Source of the DNA: Daedaleopsis sinensis
Lineage: Eukaryota > Basidiomycota > Agaricomycetes > Polyporales > Polyporaceae
DNA length: 64,000 nucleotides
Assembly: GCA_033807695.1 (NCBI GenBank)
Contig: CM066306.1
Coordinates: 2,604,001 to 2,668,000, forward strand
Reading direction: 5' to 3'
Shown: piece by piece, positions 11,801-22,668 of the stretch
Position numbering within the stretch: the first letter of the stretch is position 1
How the letters are laid out: each line of letters begins with the position of its first letter
The notes under the pieces: generated by a model
The model's database searches: none
Told to the model about the DNA's origin: nothing
The model's input: only the letters and a program-made list of their open reading frames with translations
Program-made: the position numbers and the translations under genes

Positions 11801-13984
11801 TCTTAAGGATCAGAATGCCCTTCCCCGTGATCAGCTATCTGCGCCTGCCAGCACTGCACCCAGTATTGCCAGCTCCTCCGAGCCTAGCGCTTCCATTTCT
11901 GCACCAGTTACCCATGCACCACTCTCCCAAAGAGTGAAGCTTCTCCCTCCACAACCACCCGTGGTACCCATCACATTAAAGATCCCGCCTTTGAAACCTA
12001 CTAAGTCACTCATATTAAAGATTCCGCCGCGACCTTCGACTATCGATACTAGCACATCTGCTCCCGAGAACAGCCAAGCTTCTACGTCTGCTGTCGAACC
12101 GACGGATGGAGGGTTTGACACGTCGGAAGAAGAGAGTAACCGCGAACTCGCCTACCCCAATAGTACTCACGAGAACACTCCGGATGTCGAGGTGCGTGTA
12201 CGATATAGCTGTTTACTCCAATAATTAAGACTGAAACCTCGCTACTACGTAAATAGATGGTTGATGATGAGTTCCCTGTCCGACCGTTTGTCGGCCGACG
12301 AAGGCGCGTTGAAGATGCTTCTGAAGCGTCGTCCTCATCCGGTCCTCGTCGGTCTGCTCGCCTCTCATCCAGTTCAGCCAGTTCCTCCGTAGAGCCTCCC
12401 GATGATGTCGAGGAGCCTCGTCGCCGTCTGCGTCGTCGTGAGCCATACGTGCACAACTCTAGCGAAGAAGACGTGGCCGCATATGGCGGGATATCCCGCT
12501 CCCGGTGCAACAAGTACTTGCAGGCTTTCGAGAGCGCCGGCTTCGGGTCACTGTCCTGGAGGAAGGACAAGCGACGGATCGCGAAGGAGCATGCCCCTGT
12601 CACGCAGTTGGCCGAGAACATCCCGCACGATCTTCACGACCGTTTGAACGCTCTGAACAGTGCCGCACGGCGAGCGGGCAATATGCAAGTACTGATCTTT
12701 GAGGCAGAGATGCTCTCCAACACTGCTGAAGATGAGCCGGACGCGCCCCCTATCCGCATCGTCAATCAAGTCGACGACGAGCCGACACCGCCCCTTGAAT
12801 TCTACTACTCCAACCTCATGTGGCACGGCAAAGACGTTCCGAAGCCCGACTACGATGCCCTACAGGGATGCGGCTGCGTGGGCCCATGCGACCCGATGTC
12901 AAAGACATGCTTGTGTCTAAAGCGTCAGAAGCGCTTCCTGGAGGAACAGAACAATTCGCAGGCCGGCTTCATCTACGACAAGAGGGGCAGGCTCAAGGTG
13001 AACGATTATCCCATCTTCGAGTGCAACATGAATTGCGGGTGTTCGGATGATTGCATGAATCGAGTATGTTACCCTTCACAAATCACCCCTCTTGCAGACC
13101 TGACACAATGCACAGGTCATTCAACATGGCAGACAACATGAAATCTTCATTCAGAAGACTGTGAACAAGGGATGGGGTATGCACTTCCTCTGTTTCTTAT
13201 TTGATGGCAGAGCTCACATATCTACAGGGGTCTTTGCTGGCTCCAAGAAGATCCCGGCCAATACATATATTGGCATATATGCTGGGGAATATATCCTTGA
13301 TGCTGAAGGAGAGCATAGGGGAAGGTCTGTACCAATTCCATGCCAAGCTGCTGCTGGAAACATAAGTGGACTTAATCATACTCTCAGGATGTACAACAAG
13401 TTTGGCAGGACATACCTCTTTGACTTAGATTTCTACCACCTACGGAAAGAGGATGATCAGAACAAGTATACCATAGATGCATACCATGCTGGCAATGTTA
13501 GTGCTCATTATTATAAAAATACATGCACTCTGATGATAATACTCATCTATTCACAGTTCACTCGATATCTGGTATGTTGTGACTGTGCACCAGGATTCAC
13601 GTGTCTGAACCTTTTTCACTCACTCACTCACTCACTCACCAAATCCCACAGAATCACAGCTGTGACCCAAACTGCGTTATTGTTGCCGCATACATCAACG
13701 AGGCAAACCTGGACAAGCCGCTGCTTTCTATCTTCACCAAGAAAGATGTAGAACCCTTCGAGGAGATATGCTTTTCCTACTTTGGAGACGGAGATGAAGA
13801 CGTGCCTCAGGATGACAGTGACGATGTATGTCTCTCTCTCTCTCTCGTCCGTGCACATTGGTCTGCATCGGCATCGGCTGACGCTGGCTCCAAATCTTAG
13901 GGTGAAACCCAAGTTTATGACGGCGCTGTCTACGTCAAGTGCCAATGCGGGGCAGAGAACTGCAGAGGCAATATGTGGAAGTAA
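8876..13984 (+). CDS. SUV39/Clr4-type histone H3K9 methyltransferase with long disordered N-terminus
   Basis: Thirteen exons: 8876-9005, 9059-9610, 9673-10677, 10732-11210, 11277-11565, 11626-12191, 12257-13063, 13116-13176, 13228-13324, 13388-13496, 13557-13571, 13652-13825, 13901-13984; 1455 residues. The C-terminus has the complete set: a pre-SET with nine Cys (GCGCVGPC..CLC..ECNMNCGCSDDC), the SET core (NKGWGVFA, GRTYLFDLDFYH, NHSCDPNC at 1371-1378) and a post-SET CxCx4C (1442, 1444, 1449). This is the architecture of enzymes that methylate H3K9 for heterochromatin. The first ~1,150 residues are Ser/Pro/acid-rich, with no chromodomain I can see but several hydrophobic-then-acidic SUMO-interaction-like motifs. 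The 15-base exon 13557-13571 encodes FTRYL just before NHSC. The start is uncertain; introns at 10678, 11211 and 11566 are inferred in-frame. Confidence 0.85.
13619..13639. repeat. (CACT)n microsatellite inside a SET-gene intron
   Basis: About five CACT units lie in the polypyrimidine region of the intron 13572-13651, just before the exon coding the catalytic NHS motif. Confidence 0.7.
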
Positions 13985-14300
13985 CATCTACAGCCTCAAT
14001 CCTTCTCTTGCCAGTGTTCTCCGTCCTTATATCTCCTGCATATCATTTGTTGCGCTGGACATCTGGTGTCCACGTCCCGCGGCCCATCCCACAACAGTCT
14101 CCTCTTTACTTTATAGCCGTCAATTATATCTGTTTATGTTGCAAATCCAGGCGTTGTACAATAGTGTGGTTCGCGATCCAACCCAATCCAAGCTACTCAG
14201 TCGTGTGGTATGATACAGCAGATACAGCAGTGTAGATGCAGGTGGCAGCAGAGCAAGATGACAGCAAGAAACCAGACCCAAATGCACCAGACCGTCCGAC
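13985..14300. other. Convergent 3' ends of the SET and MGS1 genes
   Basis: No gene. A short CAG/CAGATA-rich stretch lies at 14212-14232. Confidence 0.6.
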
Positions 14301-16721
14301 TCATGTTGCGGGCGGACGCGGTCGACTGGATGAGCCGCCGGTCGAATCTTCCGGAGGCCGCCCCGCCCACGCCCGTCCGCCGTTCTCCTCGAGCTCCCAG
14401 TAGCGGAGCGCGTCCTCGTCCCAGACCTTGTCGCACGCGTCGCCCTCCTTGCGCAAGAACTCGTCGCCGCGGAACTGTATGGGCAGGTAGTCGTTCGTGA
14501 CCGGGTGCCTATACCATTGCCATTCCCACAAATCCGTCAGCATCGTCTATCGCCCACCGCTAGCACTGAACGGAGGAGACGGCACTCACGCGTACTCGGG
14601 GTTGTAGCGGTAGCCGCGCGCGTACCCGAGCTCCTTCATGAGCCCCGTCGGCGCGTTGCGCATCATCAGCGGGACGGGGATCGAGGAGTCGAGCTTCGCA
14701 GCCGCCTCTGCGCGCTTGTAGCCCTCGTACGCGCGCGTCGACTTGGGGGCCTCGGCGAGGTACGAGACGAGGTGCGCGAGGTTGATGCGGCACTCGGGCA
14801 TCCCGATGACTTGGCACGCCTGGTACGTCGCCATCGCCTGCGCCGACGATACACGATGCACACAAGTACAACACAAATCACAAATCAGCGTCGCGATTTA
14901 GGAGAACGACAACGTGGGGGGGAGGAGGCGGAGGAGGAGGAAGAGGGACGCACCAGGGGCAGCGCATGGACGTCCGCAAGCCCGACGTCCTCGCTCGCAC
15001 ACACGACCATCCGGCGCGCGACGTACAGCGGGTCCTCGCCCGCGGCGAGCATGCGCGCGAGCCAGTAGAGCGCCGCGCTCGGCTGGCTCCCGCGCACGCT
15101 CTTGTGCAGCGCGGAGATCATGTCGTAGTGGCTGTCCCCGCCGCGGTCGTACGCGGTCGCGACCGAGCGCCGGAGCGCGGCGAGCAGCTTCGGCTCGTCC
15201 GGCGGGGACGCGGGGGAGGAGGAGGCGCCGAGGACGAGCTCCGCGAGCGAGAGCGCGGTGCGCGCGTCCCCGGTGGAGAGCGCGACGATCGTGGAGAGGA
15301 CCTTCGGGGTGAGCTGCGGATAGGCGGGGAACGGGGTTGACGGTGAAGACGGGCCGGTGGATCCTTGAGTGGTGGGTGGTTCGTCGATCACCAGAGGTTC
15401 TTCGATGTCGGGTTGTGAGCTTGGGATCTCGCTCATTCCATCGTCGACGTCGACATCGATAGCGTGCAGATCGTTTGGCGACGAAGTAGGGGGTGAGGTA
15501 TCACTGGGCCTGGCAGATTCTTCTTCGGAGACGCGCTCGACGGCTTGTGTGACGATCTTGGTGATGTCGTCGTCACTCAGCCTCTCGAGGACGAACACCC
15601 TGGATAGGCAACGCGGGTTTTAGTACGCCCACCTTCTGTGAAGGCCCGCGTAGCTTACCGGCATCGACTGAGCAGCGCACTCGTCAGACGAAAAGATGGG
15701 TTCTCTGTCGTGGCACCGATTAACTAGTGGAAGGTTAGCATGCGTGTACGTGATCGGTATACAACGTACGCCTACCTGGAGATGGCCTTGTTCGAGGAAC
15801 GGGAGGAAGATGTCCTATCAGGTGTGAACATTAGGTCATTTACAGCAGGTTGAAGGGGACTGTACCTGCTGGGCCTTGTTGAACCTGTGGACTTCATCAA
15901 GGAACAATACGGTCCGTCTATGAGCCTATTAGTCCCAAGACCGCGTTACGCAGATATGTAGTCGATTACCTGCCTGTGAGTGCAAGCAGGTTCTTGGCCT
16001 CCTCGACAACCGCACGCACATCAGCAATGCCGGAGTCGGTCGCGCTGAGTTCTTTGAATACGGCATCCGTGCGCTGAGCGAGGAGCCGGGCGAGAGTCGT
16101 CTTACCACATCTGCCGACAAACAAGTGAGCACTTCAGGCATGCATCACAACGTAAGATCATACGAACGCACCCTGGAGGTCCCCAGAAGATGATGCTGCC
16201 CGTCGCTCCGCGACCAAGGTGGCTCATGAGAAGCGAGCCGGGCTCGGTGAGGTGAGGCTGGCCTACAAATTCGTCGAGCGAGCGCGGGCGCAGGCGTTCT
16301 GCTAAGGGTGCCGCCGCCTGCAAGCGAGAGGAAGCGGTGACCCTCGGCCGCTTGAGAGGCGTTGTATGCGCGGGCGCAGAGTCGTCGACCTCGTGGCGTT
16401 TGCGTGTGAGGCTAGACTTTGATGTAGACGACTGCAGCTGGGAGTAGTGCGCTGACTGTGACGCTTGAGAACCCTTGCCCGAGGGAGTGAACAGAGAGGT
16501 GATGGATGCTTGTGACATCTTGCCTTTCAGGGTAGTGGTATGCGCAGTAGACGTGGTAGCCCGGGCATCGTCGGAGCAGTTGTTGTCCAAGTGAACGTTG
16601 ATGTCGCGTTCAGGGACGAGTTTCGAGCATGCTGGACTACATAGCATGGTGAGATCGTCGTGTGTGAGTGATCGACTCGGAATTGTCGATCGACTTCGTA
16701 CCAAGTCACTATTCGACGCAT
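14301..16721 (-). CDS. MGS1: MGS1/WRNIP1-type AAA+ ATPase with UBZ4 zinc finger
   Basis: Nine exons (plus coordinates): 14301-14508, 14590-14837, 14954-15599, 15659-15723, 15776-15814, 15866-15917, 15970-16110, 16172-16636, 16702-16721; 627 residues. The 20-base first exon encodes MRRIVT plus two bases of Cys7. Once spliced it restores a Rad18-type UBZ4 ([20 protein letters not shown]; Cys7, Cys10, His22, Cys27), which decided the start. Then come a disordered linker, Walker A GPPGCGKT (159-166), Walker B LDEVH (215-219), the GATTENPSF sensor-1 region and the C-terminal tetramerisation domain (EDVGLAD, ASYxACQ-like helices). Mgs1 binds ubiquitinated PCNA and protects stalled forks. An acidic insert at about residues 380-440 separates sensor and C-terminal domain. 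Confidence 0.93.
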
Positions 16722-17481
16722 ACATTCAGCGCCAAGCAAGTAGGAGTGCGAGGCGAATTCCACGCACCTTTTGTGCCTCTCTCCATACCTCAGGTCGTAC
16801 AATATCAGACGAAACTTAAGACGCGATAGCAAAGCAAGAGAGAGAAGGAACTCAGCTCCGAAGTACTTGTTACGACGCGTCAGTCACGTGCATCGAGACT
16901 GACGCAATGGGCGCTAAGAGGCTTTCCTCCCGAGGAACGGAACGGAGGAGGTCGTTCCGCCGCCCCTGCGAGGAAGTCTGTTGTCCCCTCGAATTGCGTG
17001 CGTTTTCAGCCTGCGCATGACGGGGTGCTAAATTGAACTGTGGCCAGCATGACCGAGTGAGGTCACGCGCGACGGGTACTGTGCATGCGGAGAGGAAAGA
17101 CGAGGACCAAAAGGAGAGTATGTCGTCCGCGATGATGCCTCGCCGGGAGGACAGGCTGCGCGTTCGCTGATCCCGGGGGTCATGAGGGTGAATGTGCGGG
17201 GGAGGTTACTGCGAATGTACAAAGCGTGGCTGAGATTTGGGGCAGATTGGATTCAGCAGGTGCAAAGCAGGTGCTCCCGCACGCGTCTCTTGTCTCCCCT
17301 GCATCGATCGTTCCTCCCGCCCCGACTGCCGGTTCGCGAGAGCCCTCATAACTCCCGTCCTCCCGCCTTCTCTCCTCCCTGCTACCATCTCACTCTCTCG
17401 TATTCTCTTGTCTAGAACGGTCAAGACTCTCCCTGTCTTCCGTACCCATCTCCCCCGCGTTCCCTCAATCGCCTCTCCGGG
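16722..17481. other. Divergent promoter region, MGS1 / pyroglutamyl peptidase
   Basis: 760 bp without a gene; GC-rich centre, CT-rich leader before 17482. It contains the MCB/E-box cluster listed separately. Confidence 0.5.
16874..16890. promoter_or_regulatory. MCB element (GACGCGTC) next to CACGTG, upstream of MGS1
   Basis: Palindromic GACGCGTC (16874-16881) contains the MluI cell-cycle box ACGCGT bound by MBF in yeasts; CACGTG follows at 16885-16890. The cluster lies about 155 bp before the MGS1 start. An MCB suits a replication-fork gene transcribed at G1/S; this is inference. Confidence 0.4.
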
Positions 17482-18560
17482 ATGCCGCCTATCACTCCTG
17501 CCTCAGATAGCATTGACCCCAATGCTCTTCGCGTCCTCGTAACTGGCTTCGGGGTAAGTTCTCCTTGTCGATTCTATCGTTCATGACTGCATCTCGGACA
17601 TCCTCCAGCCTTTTGGCAAGTACAAAGAGAATCCTTCATGGCTTGCAGTCAAGCCCCTTCACAATACCGTCCTCTTCTCCGACCCTCCGACAGACCTTCA
17701 GCCGGCTGATCAGTCTGCGATGATCACCGACGAGATGGAAGAGTTTCTCCGCCGCCCCCAGCAGATCCATATCACCGCCCTCGAAGTCCCCGTCACCTAC
17801 CAAGCTGTATTGAATACCGTCCCGGGTCTTCACGGCCGCCCACCCGTGCTTCCGCGTCCGAACGACCCCAACTTCGCCGTGCCTCCTCCTCCGGCCTCCG
17901 GCTATGACTTCATCTTCCATGTCGGCGTCGCCGGCCGCGGCCCCCTCCGGATTGAGCGATTAGGCCACAAGAACGGTTACAGGATGAAAGACGCCGACGG
18001 CGAGTATGCACCTATCGTCCATTTGCCCAAAGACACTGCAGGGGACACCGCAGAGGCCGAGTTGGCTCGCATGGAGCGTATGCTCGTAGGCGGCCCCCTT
18101 TCGCACGCCCACAATGGCCCTGAGCCTGCAGAAGTGGTCGACATCCCGCCGCCTCCCAACCGCGGTTTCGGCAAGGGTTACGAGACCTTCCCGGACGAGA
18201 TTTCGACGGATGTGGACGTGCCGAAACTGATCGTGCACTTGAAGGAGAGTGGACTTGACGTACGTTGTCGAGAATACCTCATCCGGATGCTACTGATCTG
18301 TCCAACTCTCGCAGCAGGTCTACTCTTCGATGGACGCCGGGCACTACCTGTGCGACTTCATGTTCTATTGCTCCTTGGCCGAGGCCAAGAGAGCCATGGC
18401 ACCCATCGAGAAGTTCAAGGACCGGGCGACCCCGCCGAAGCCTACTCCAGTGCTCTTCATGCACTGTCCCCCTGTGGAGCAGCCGCTCACTACGGAGCAG
18501 GTGACGGACGCGATCCAGCGGATAATACTCTGGGTCTGCGGTCGATTCCACCAGCCGTAA
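17482..18560 (+). CDS. Pyroglutamyl peptidase I (peptidase family C15)
   Basis: Exons 17482-17553, 17609-18259, 18315-18560; 322 residues. It begins with the family N-terminus VLVTGFG|PFGKYKENPS (intron between the two glycine/proline blocks). Likely catalytic residues are Glu140 (RIERLGHKNGY), Cys254 (MDAGHYLC) and His291 (LFMHCPPV). The enzyme removes N-terminal pyroglutamate from peptides in the cytosol. At 322 residues it is about half as long again as bacterial and animal members (200-220). The excess is a Pro-rich insert around 115-130 and an extension around 150-215. The last acceptor is a tandem GCAGCAG, so one Gln may be optional. Confidence 0.9.
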
Positions 18561-19115
18561 GCGCTCCCCATTCACTCCCTCTTAATGATCGTCCCTCCAA
18601 CCGACCCTCTGCACCTCCAGCTCCGCCTTCCTGCCCCCCGTGACGCCACCTGCTTGATTAGTTGTATGCTTTCCCCACCGCTTTCGCAGCATGTTATACG
18701 CAATCCCATTGGCCGCATGTGTACTACCCTGTATGACACTCCTATTAATCACTCGGCGACAAGAGCCTATAGCAGCCAGTCAGACGCCGTCTGTAACAAC
18801 TTGTAACATCCCCGCGATGCGACACGTCCCACTGCCCCCGTCCGCGAACACCGCACCGCACATACGTCCGCGTGTCGATTGGCTGCACGTACGGTTCTCT
18901 GGCATGAATCTGGAATTCGAGCCAGGCTGAATCATCCGCGCGAATTCCTGCACGCCCGATTCGCTGTGCACCGCGCGACTCGTCCAGCGCTATCACGTGC
19001 GCTCAGCGTACTTATACTCCTTGCCCGCACACCATCATGGCACAAACCGCCCGCAGCCCCCGACGTCTCTCTCCTTGTCCTCATCGCCCCCCGTTCCGTG
19101 TAAAAAATAACGACG
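18561..19115. other. Intergenic: peptidase 3' end and APS kinase promoter
   Basis: No gene seen. It contains TCACGTG at 18993-18999 (separate entry). Confidence 0.5.
18993..18999 (+). promoter_or_regulatory. TCACGTG, Cbf1-type site upstream of APS kinase
   Basis: Lies about 120 bp before the APS-kinase ATG. In budding yeast TCACGTG is the Cbf1-Met28-Met4 site in sulfur-assimilation promoters including MET14. Conservation of that circuit in this fungus is inference, and CACGTG also occurs elsewhere in the window. Confidence 0.4.
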
Positions 19116-20194
19116 ATGTCCACTAACATCACTTTCCACCAAGGTGAGATCCCTGCGTCGATCATAGCGGCAGCGGTACTGGCATGCTGATCGCCGTACT
19201 ACTTCTGCGATCGCACCGATGTTTTGCAGGTTCGGTCGACGCGGAGGAGCGTCCGAAGCTCCTCGGCCAGAAGGGTGTCACGATCTGGTTCACCGGGCTC
19301 AGCGCGAGCGGGAAGGTGCGTCTGTCTGTCCACGCCTCGCGCGCCGCCGCGACCCCGAGCTGACCTCGTCCGCGCCCGCAGTCGACGATCGCGTGCGCGC
19401 TCGAGCAGCACCTCCTCCATCTGCACAAGTTCACGTACCGCCTCGACGGGGACAACGTCCGCTTCGGGCTGAACAAGGACCTCGGGTTCGACGAGAAGTC
19501 GCGGAACGAGAACATCCGCCGGATCGGCGAGGTGCGTTTGTCGTCTTTTCTCTCCCCCTCTCCCCCTCTCCCTTCTCCTCATCCTCCTTCCCCTTCTTTG
19601 CCTTCTCTTCCCGTCCCGCCGCACCGCCGCGCGCAACCCCATACGTCACCCATCGCACGTTTTTCTGATTCTGAACCCCCTGACTTGGGCCCCCGGACCG
19701 CGCGCTCACCCTGCCCTCCCTCCTCCCGCGCAGGTCTCGAAGCTCTTCGCAGACGCGTGCGCGATCACGCTCACCGCGTTCATCTCGCCGTACCGCGCGG
19801 ACCGCGCGGTCGCGCGCGAGCTGCACGAGAAGGCCGGGCTCGCGTTCCTCGAGGTCTTCGTCGACGCGCCGCTCGCGGTCGTCGAGGCGCGCGACCCGAA
19901 GGGCCTGTACAAGAAGGCGCGCGCGGGCGAGATCAAGGGTGCGTCCCTATCTCTCCCCTCCCTCTCTCCTGGCGCGCGACTGACAGCTGCGTCCCTCGTC
20001 CCTCGTCCCTCATTCCCCACCATACCTCCCGCCCACCCCGTTCCTCGCGTGTGCGCCCTGCAGACTTCACGGGCATCTCTGCGCCGTACGAGGCGCCCGA
20101 GGCGCCCGAGATCCACATCAAGACGGACGAGTGCGACGTGACGGAGGCCGTGCGGCGCATCACCGCCTACCTCACGGAGAAGAGCTTCATCTGA
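19116..20194 (+). CDS. MET14: Adenylylsulfate (APS) kinase
   Basis: Exons 19116-19143, 19230-19315, 19382-19531, 19734-19938, 20064-20194; 199 residues (yeast Met14 is 202). The P-loop GLSASGK|ST (32-40) is split by an intron after the Lys. The substrate motif [16 protein letters not shown] follows, then [19 protein letters not shown], the family-typical [15 protein letters not shown] and [11 protein letters not shown]. It phosphorylates APS to PAPS in cytosolic sulfate assimilation. Introns here are longer (66-202 bp) and more pyrimidine-rich than elsewhere in the window, and the coding GC is high. The ATG at 19116 gives the short [10 protein letters not shown] leader typical of fungal members. 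Confidence 0.96.
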
Positions 20195-20991
20195 CCCCGA
20201 CGCTGACTTTGGAGCGCGAGCGGCGTCGGAGGCGGAGGCGGAGGCGGTGGCATAACTTATTCCAACCCATTTTTAGTTAACGGCGATAGATATCCAGCGC
20301 GCACAACATGTATTCCACGCACACTTGCGTGCACGGCATGTATGAATAGGTAGCCATCTATGCATATGCACATCGATTTCACCCCGCACTTCCTCGGCGG
20401 CGACGTTCTCTGGTAGACGCTCAACCGCAAGCCGACTTTCATACGAGTGTAGTAGTCAACTTTTAAGCTGAAGTACCGGTCGACGCACGCGTACGGTTTT
20501 CTCCGGTGATACCATACCAGGGTGATACGGGGTCGGGACGGGAACCTGCCAGCAGGGTCTGGAGAGTCGCATTTACTAAGTAGGAACACGTAGGTACGAG
20601 AGACTATACAGCGTTTGGTAACAGTACGGGTATTGTAGTAGCTAGCGTACGTATACTGGCGGGTCGGTCGTCCGGGACCTGTCCCCCGCGGCCCGCGACG
20701 CACGCCGAACCTCGACCGCGCGCGCACGTACGGGCCCGAGCGTCCACACTCTGTCCGCCTGCCCGGGCCCGCGACACACGAGCGCGATAGCCAACAAAGG
20801 AGCGTCTATTTCCGTGAAAGAATGTGGGTATCGTTACGTGTGGCACGCCGCCGCCGCCGGGACGCGCGTCGTGCGAGGCTCAGAATCAGCAGTCAGATCT
20901 AGGATGGGCGCGCACGGGTGAGCAAGAGCAGGCAGGAACGGGTGGGAGGAGGATGTGCGGAGGCTCACCTTAGGATGCCCCCGCCCCAGTG
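20195..20991. other. Convergent 3' region, APS kinase / tetraspanin
   Basis: Nothing recognisable in 797 bp apart from GGCGGAGG-type purine runs just after the APS-kinase stop. Confidence 0.5.
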
Positions 20992-22668
20992 TCACTTGCC
21001 GTGGTGCGCCGACGCGCTGCCACTGCCAGAGTATGGCACGGACGGCATCTGGTCCAGGTGCAGATTGGACCGTGAGCGGTCCATGACTTCGGACGCGACG
21101 TCGTTGCCGTATTGCTCCGCTAGTTGTCTAGAGGACGGACCGCAACGGTCAGCGATATGATAGAGCAGCGCGCGCGAGGCCGAAGACTCACTGGGCGTAG
21201 TTGTCCATGATGACGGCCATGCTGTTCATGTTCAGGCGGTACGCCTTCGGCATCATGCCCTTCCCGAAGCGGTACGTGACGTGGTTCGAGCAGAGCAGCG
21301 CGGAGACCATGACCGCAAGATGGAGCGGGACGAGCGAGAACACGGCGATGTACCAGCGCTCGCAGATCAGGCGCTGGAACTCGATGTACGGGCCCTTGCA
21401 GCCGACAAGGATGCTGCGCGCGTAACATGTCTGGCTCACGGTCGCCTCGATGAAGGGGTTGAAGTACCCGCAGCAGTGCAGCTGGTTCTGCACGCGCACG
21501 CGGCCGTCGAGCCCGAGGTCGCGCGACCACTGCGCGTTCATCTTGCCCTCGAGGTTGAACGTGCGCTTCTTGTACGTGATGTAGCCCGGGGTGACGAGCA
21601 TGGCGAAGCAGATCCAGAGCAGGAAGGAGTACACGGCGAGGAAGGCGCGGTTGTTGAGGAGGATGCCGGCCCAGCCGATGAGCGAAGTGATCACGCCGAG
21701 AACTGCAGCTAGCGTCGAAATGATGAGCTCTGGCTTGTTTCCGACCCGGATGATGTCCGCGTGTTCCCATATGTTGAAGTGGATGAGGAGGGCGGCGATA
21801 AGGCCAGTGAGCGAGTAGATGGAGAACTGCGTTCACAATGTTAGCAAGGGCTAAGGACTCCGTGTGAAGGATGCAGTGATGTAATAAATGGTATTGGCAA
21901 TGCCAAGAATGACATCCGTGCCAACTGTTTCCGGAGACGGATCGGAGGCCAGTGTGTGCACACCCGTCGGCCATGGGAACACAGTGGGGACAGCGCTGCC
22001 TCCACATAGCACCTGATGCACAGATTTAGGGCCTTGGACGCTGAGCGCTTGTTTATGCAAGGGTCACCAAGGCGACTTTTCAGCGCGTTCTCGCCGCGAC
22101 GGCCAGCAGCATCGTGTCGTGCGATTAAGGGAGAAGGCGCGGAGACTTGACGCGTGCAGGACGAGAGTAGAGCAGACGAGAGACTCACCACAAGGTTCGC
22201 GATGAAGAGCACCCACTTGAAGCGGTTCCAGCTCAACCGGCCCTTGCGCCCCTTCCCAAAGTCCACGCCGTCGTAGTCGTCGTCGCCGTCGCCGGGCATG
22301 CGCGACTCGTTCGCGCGGAAGGCCTCGCGGCCGCCGCCGCGCTTGGGGACGGGGATGTCGAAGCCCTTCCTGCGCTTCATGCCGGCGAGGCTGGAGAACT
22401 TGGAGGGGATGTAGTTGACGGAGAGGGAGCTCGGGAGGCCGCCCTTGGCGTCCATGAGCGGGGTGTCTGTCTTGGGGGACGTGGAGCGGTACGGGCTGGC
22501 GTAGGGCTGGCGTGGGGGGTCGAGGCCGCCGCCGCTGTTGTTGGCCATCCCGGCGAGCATGTAACGAGTGGACGCGGCATGGGACTGGACCGACGGGGAG
22601 TGGGAGTTGATCGAGGACGACCGGGAGTGGCTGGCGGGGTCGTATGGGGCGGCGAACGGGCGGGACAT
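20992..22668 (-). CDS. Fungal tetraspanin-like four-TM protein
   Basis: Exons (plus coordinates): 20992-21127, 21192-21826, 22189-22668; 416 residues. A ~145-residue cytosolic N-terminus (Ser-rich, then Lys/Arg-rich) precedes TM1 (WVLFIANLV|FSIYSLTGLIAALL, split by a 362-bp intron), then TM2, TM3, and a large extracellular loop with the tetraspanin hallmark HCCGYFNP plus two more Cys (SQTCYARSILVGCKG). TM4 (AVFSLVPLHLAVMVSALLC) and a hydrophilic tail ending SASAHHGK follow. Tetraspanins organise membrane microdomains; in plant-pathogenic fungi Pls1 is needed for penetration, but this protein has an unusually long N-terminus and I cannot place it in the Pls1, Tsp2 or Tsp3 group. Confidence 0.85.
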
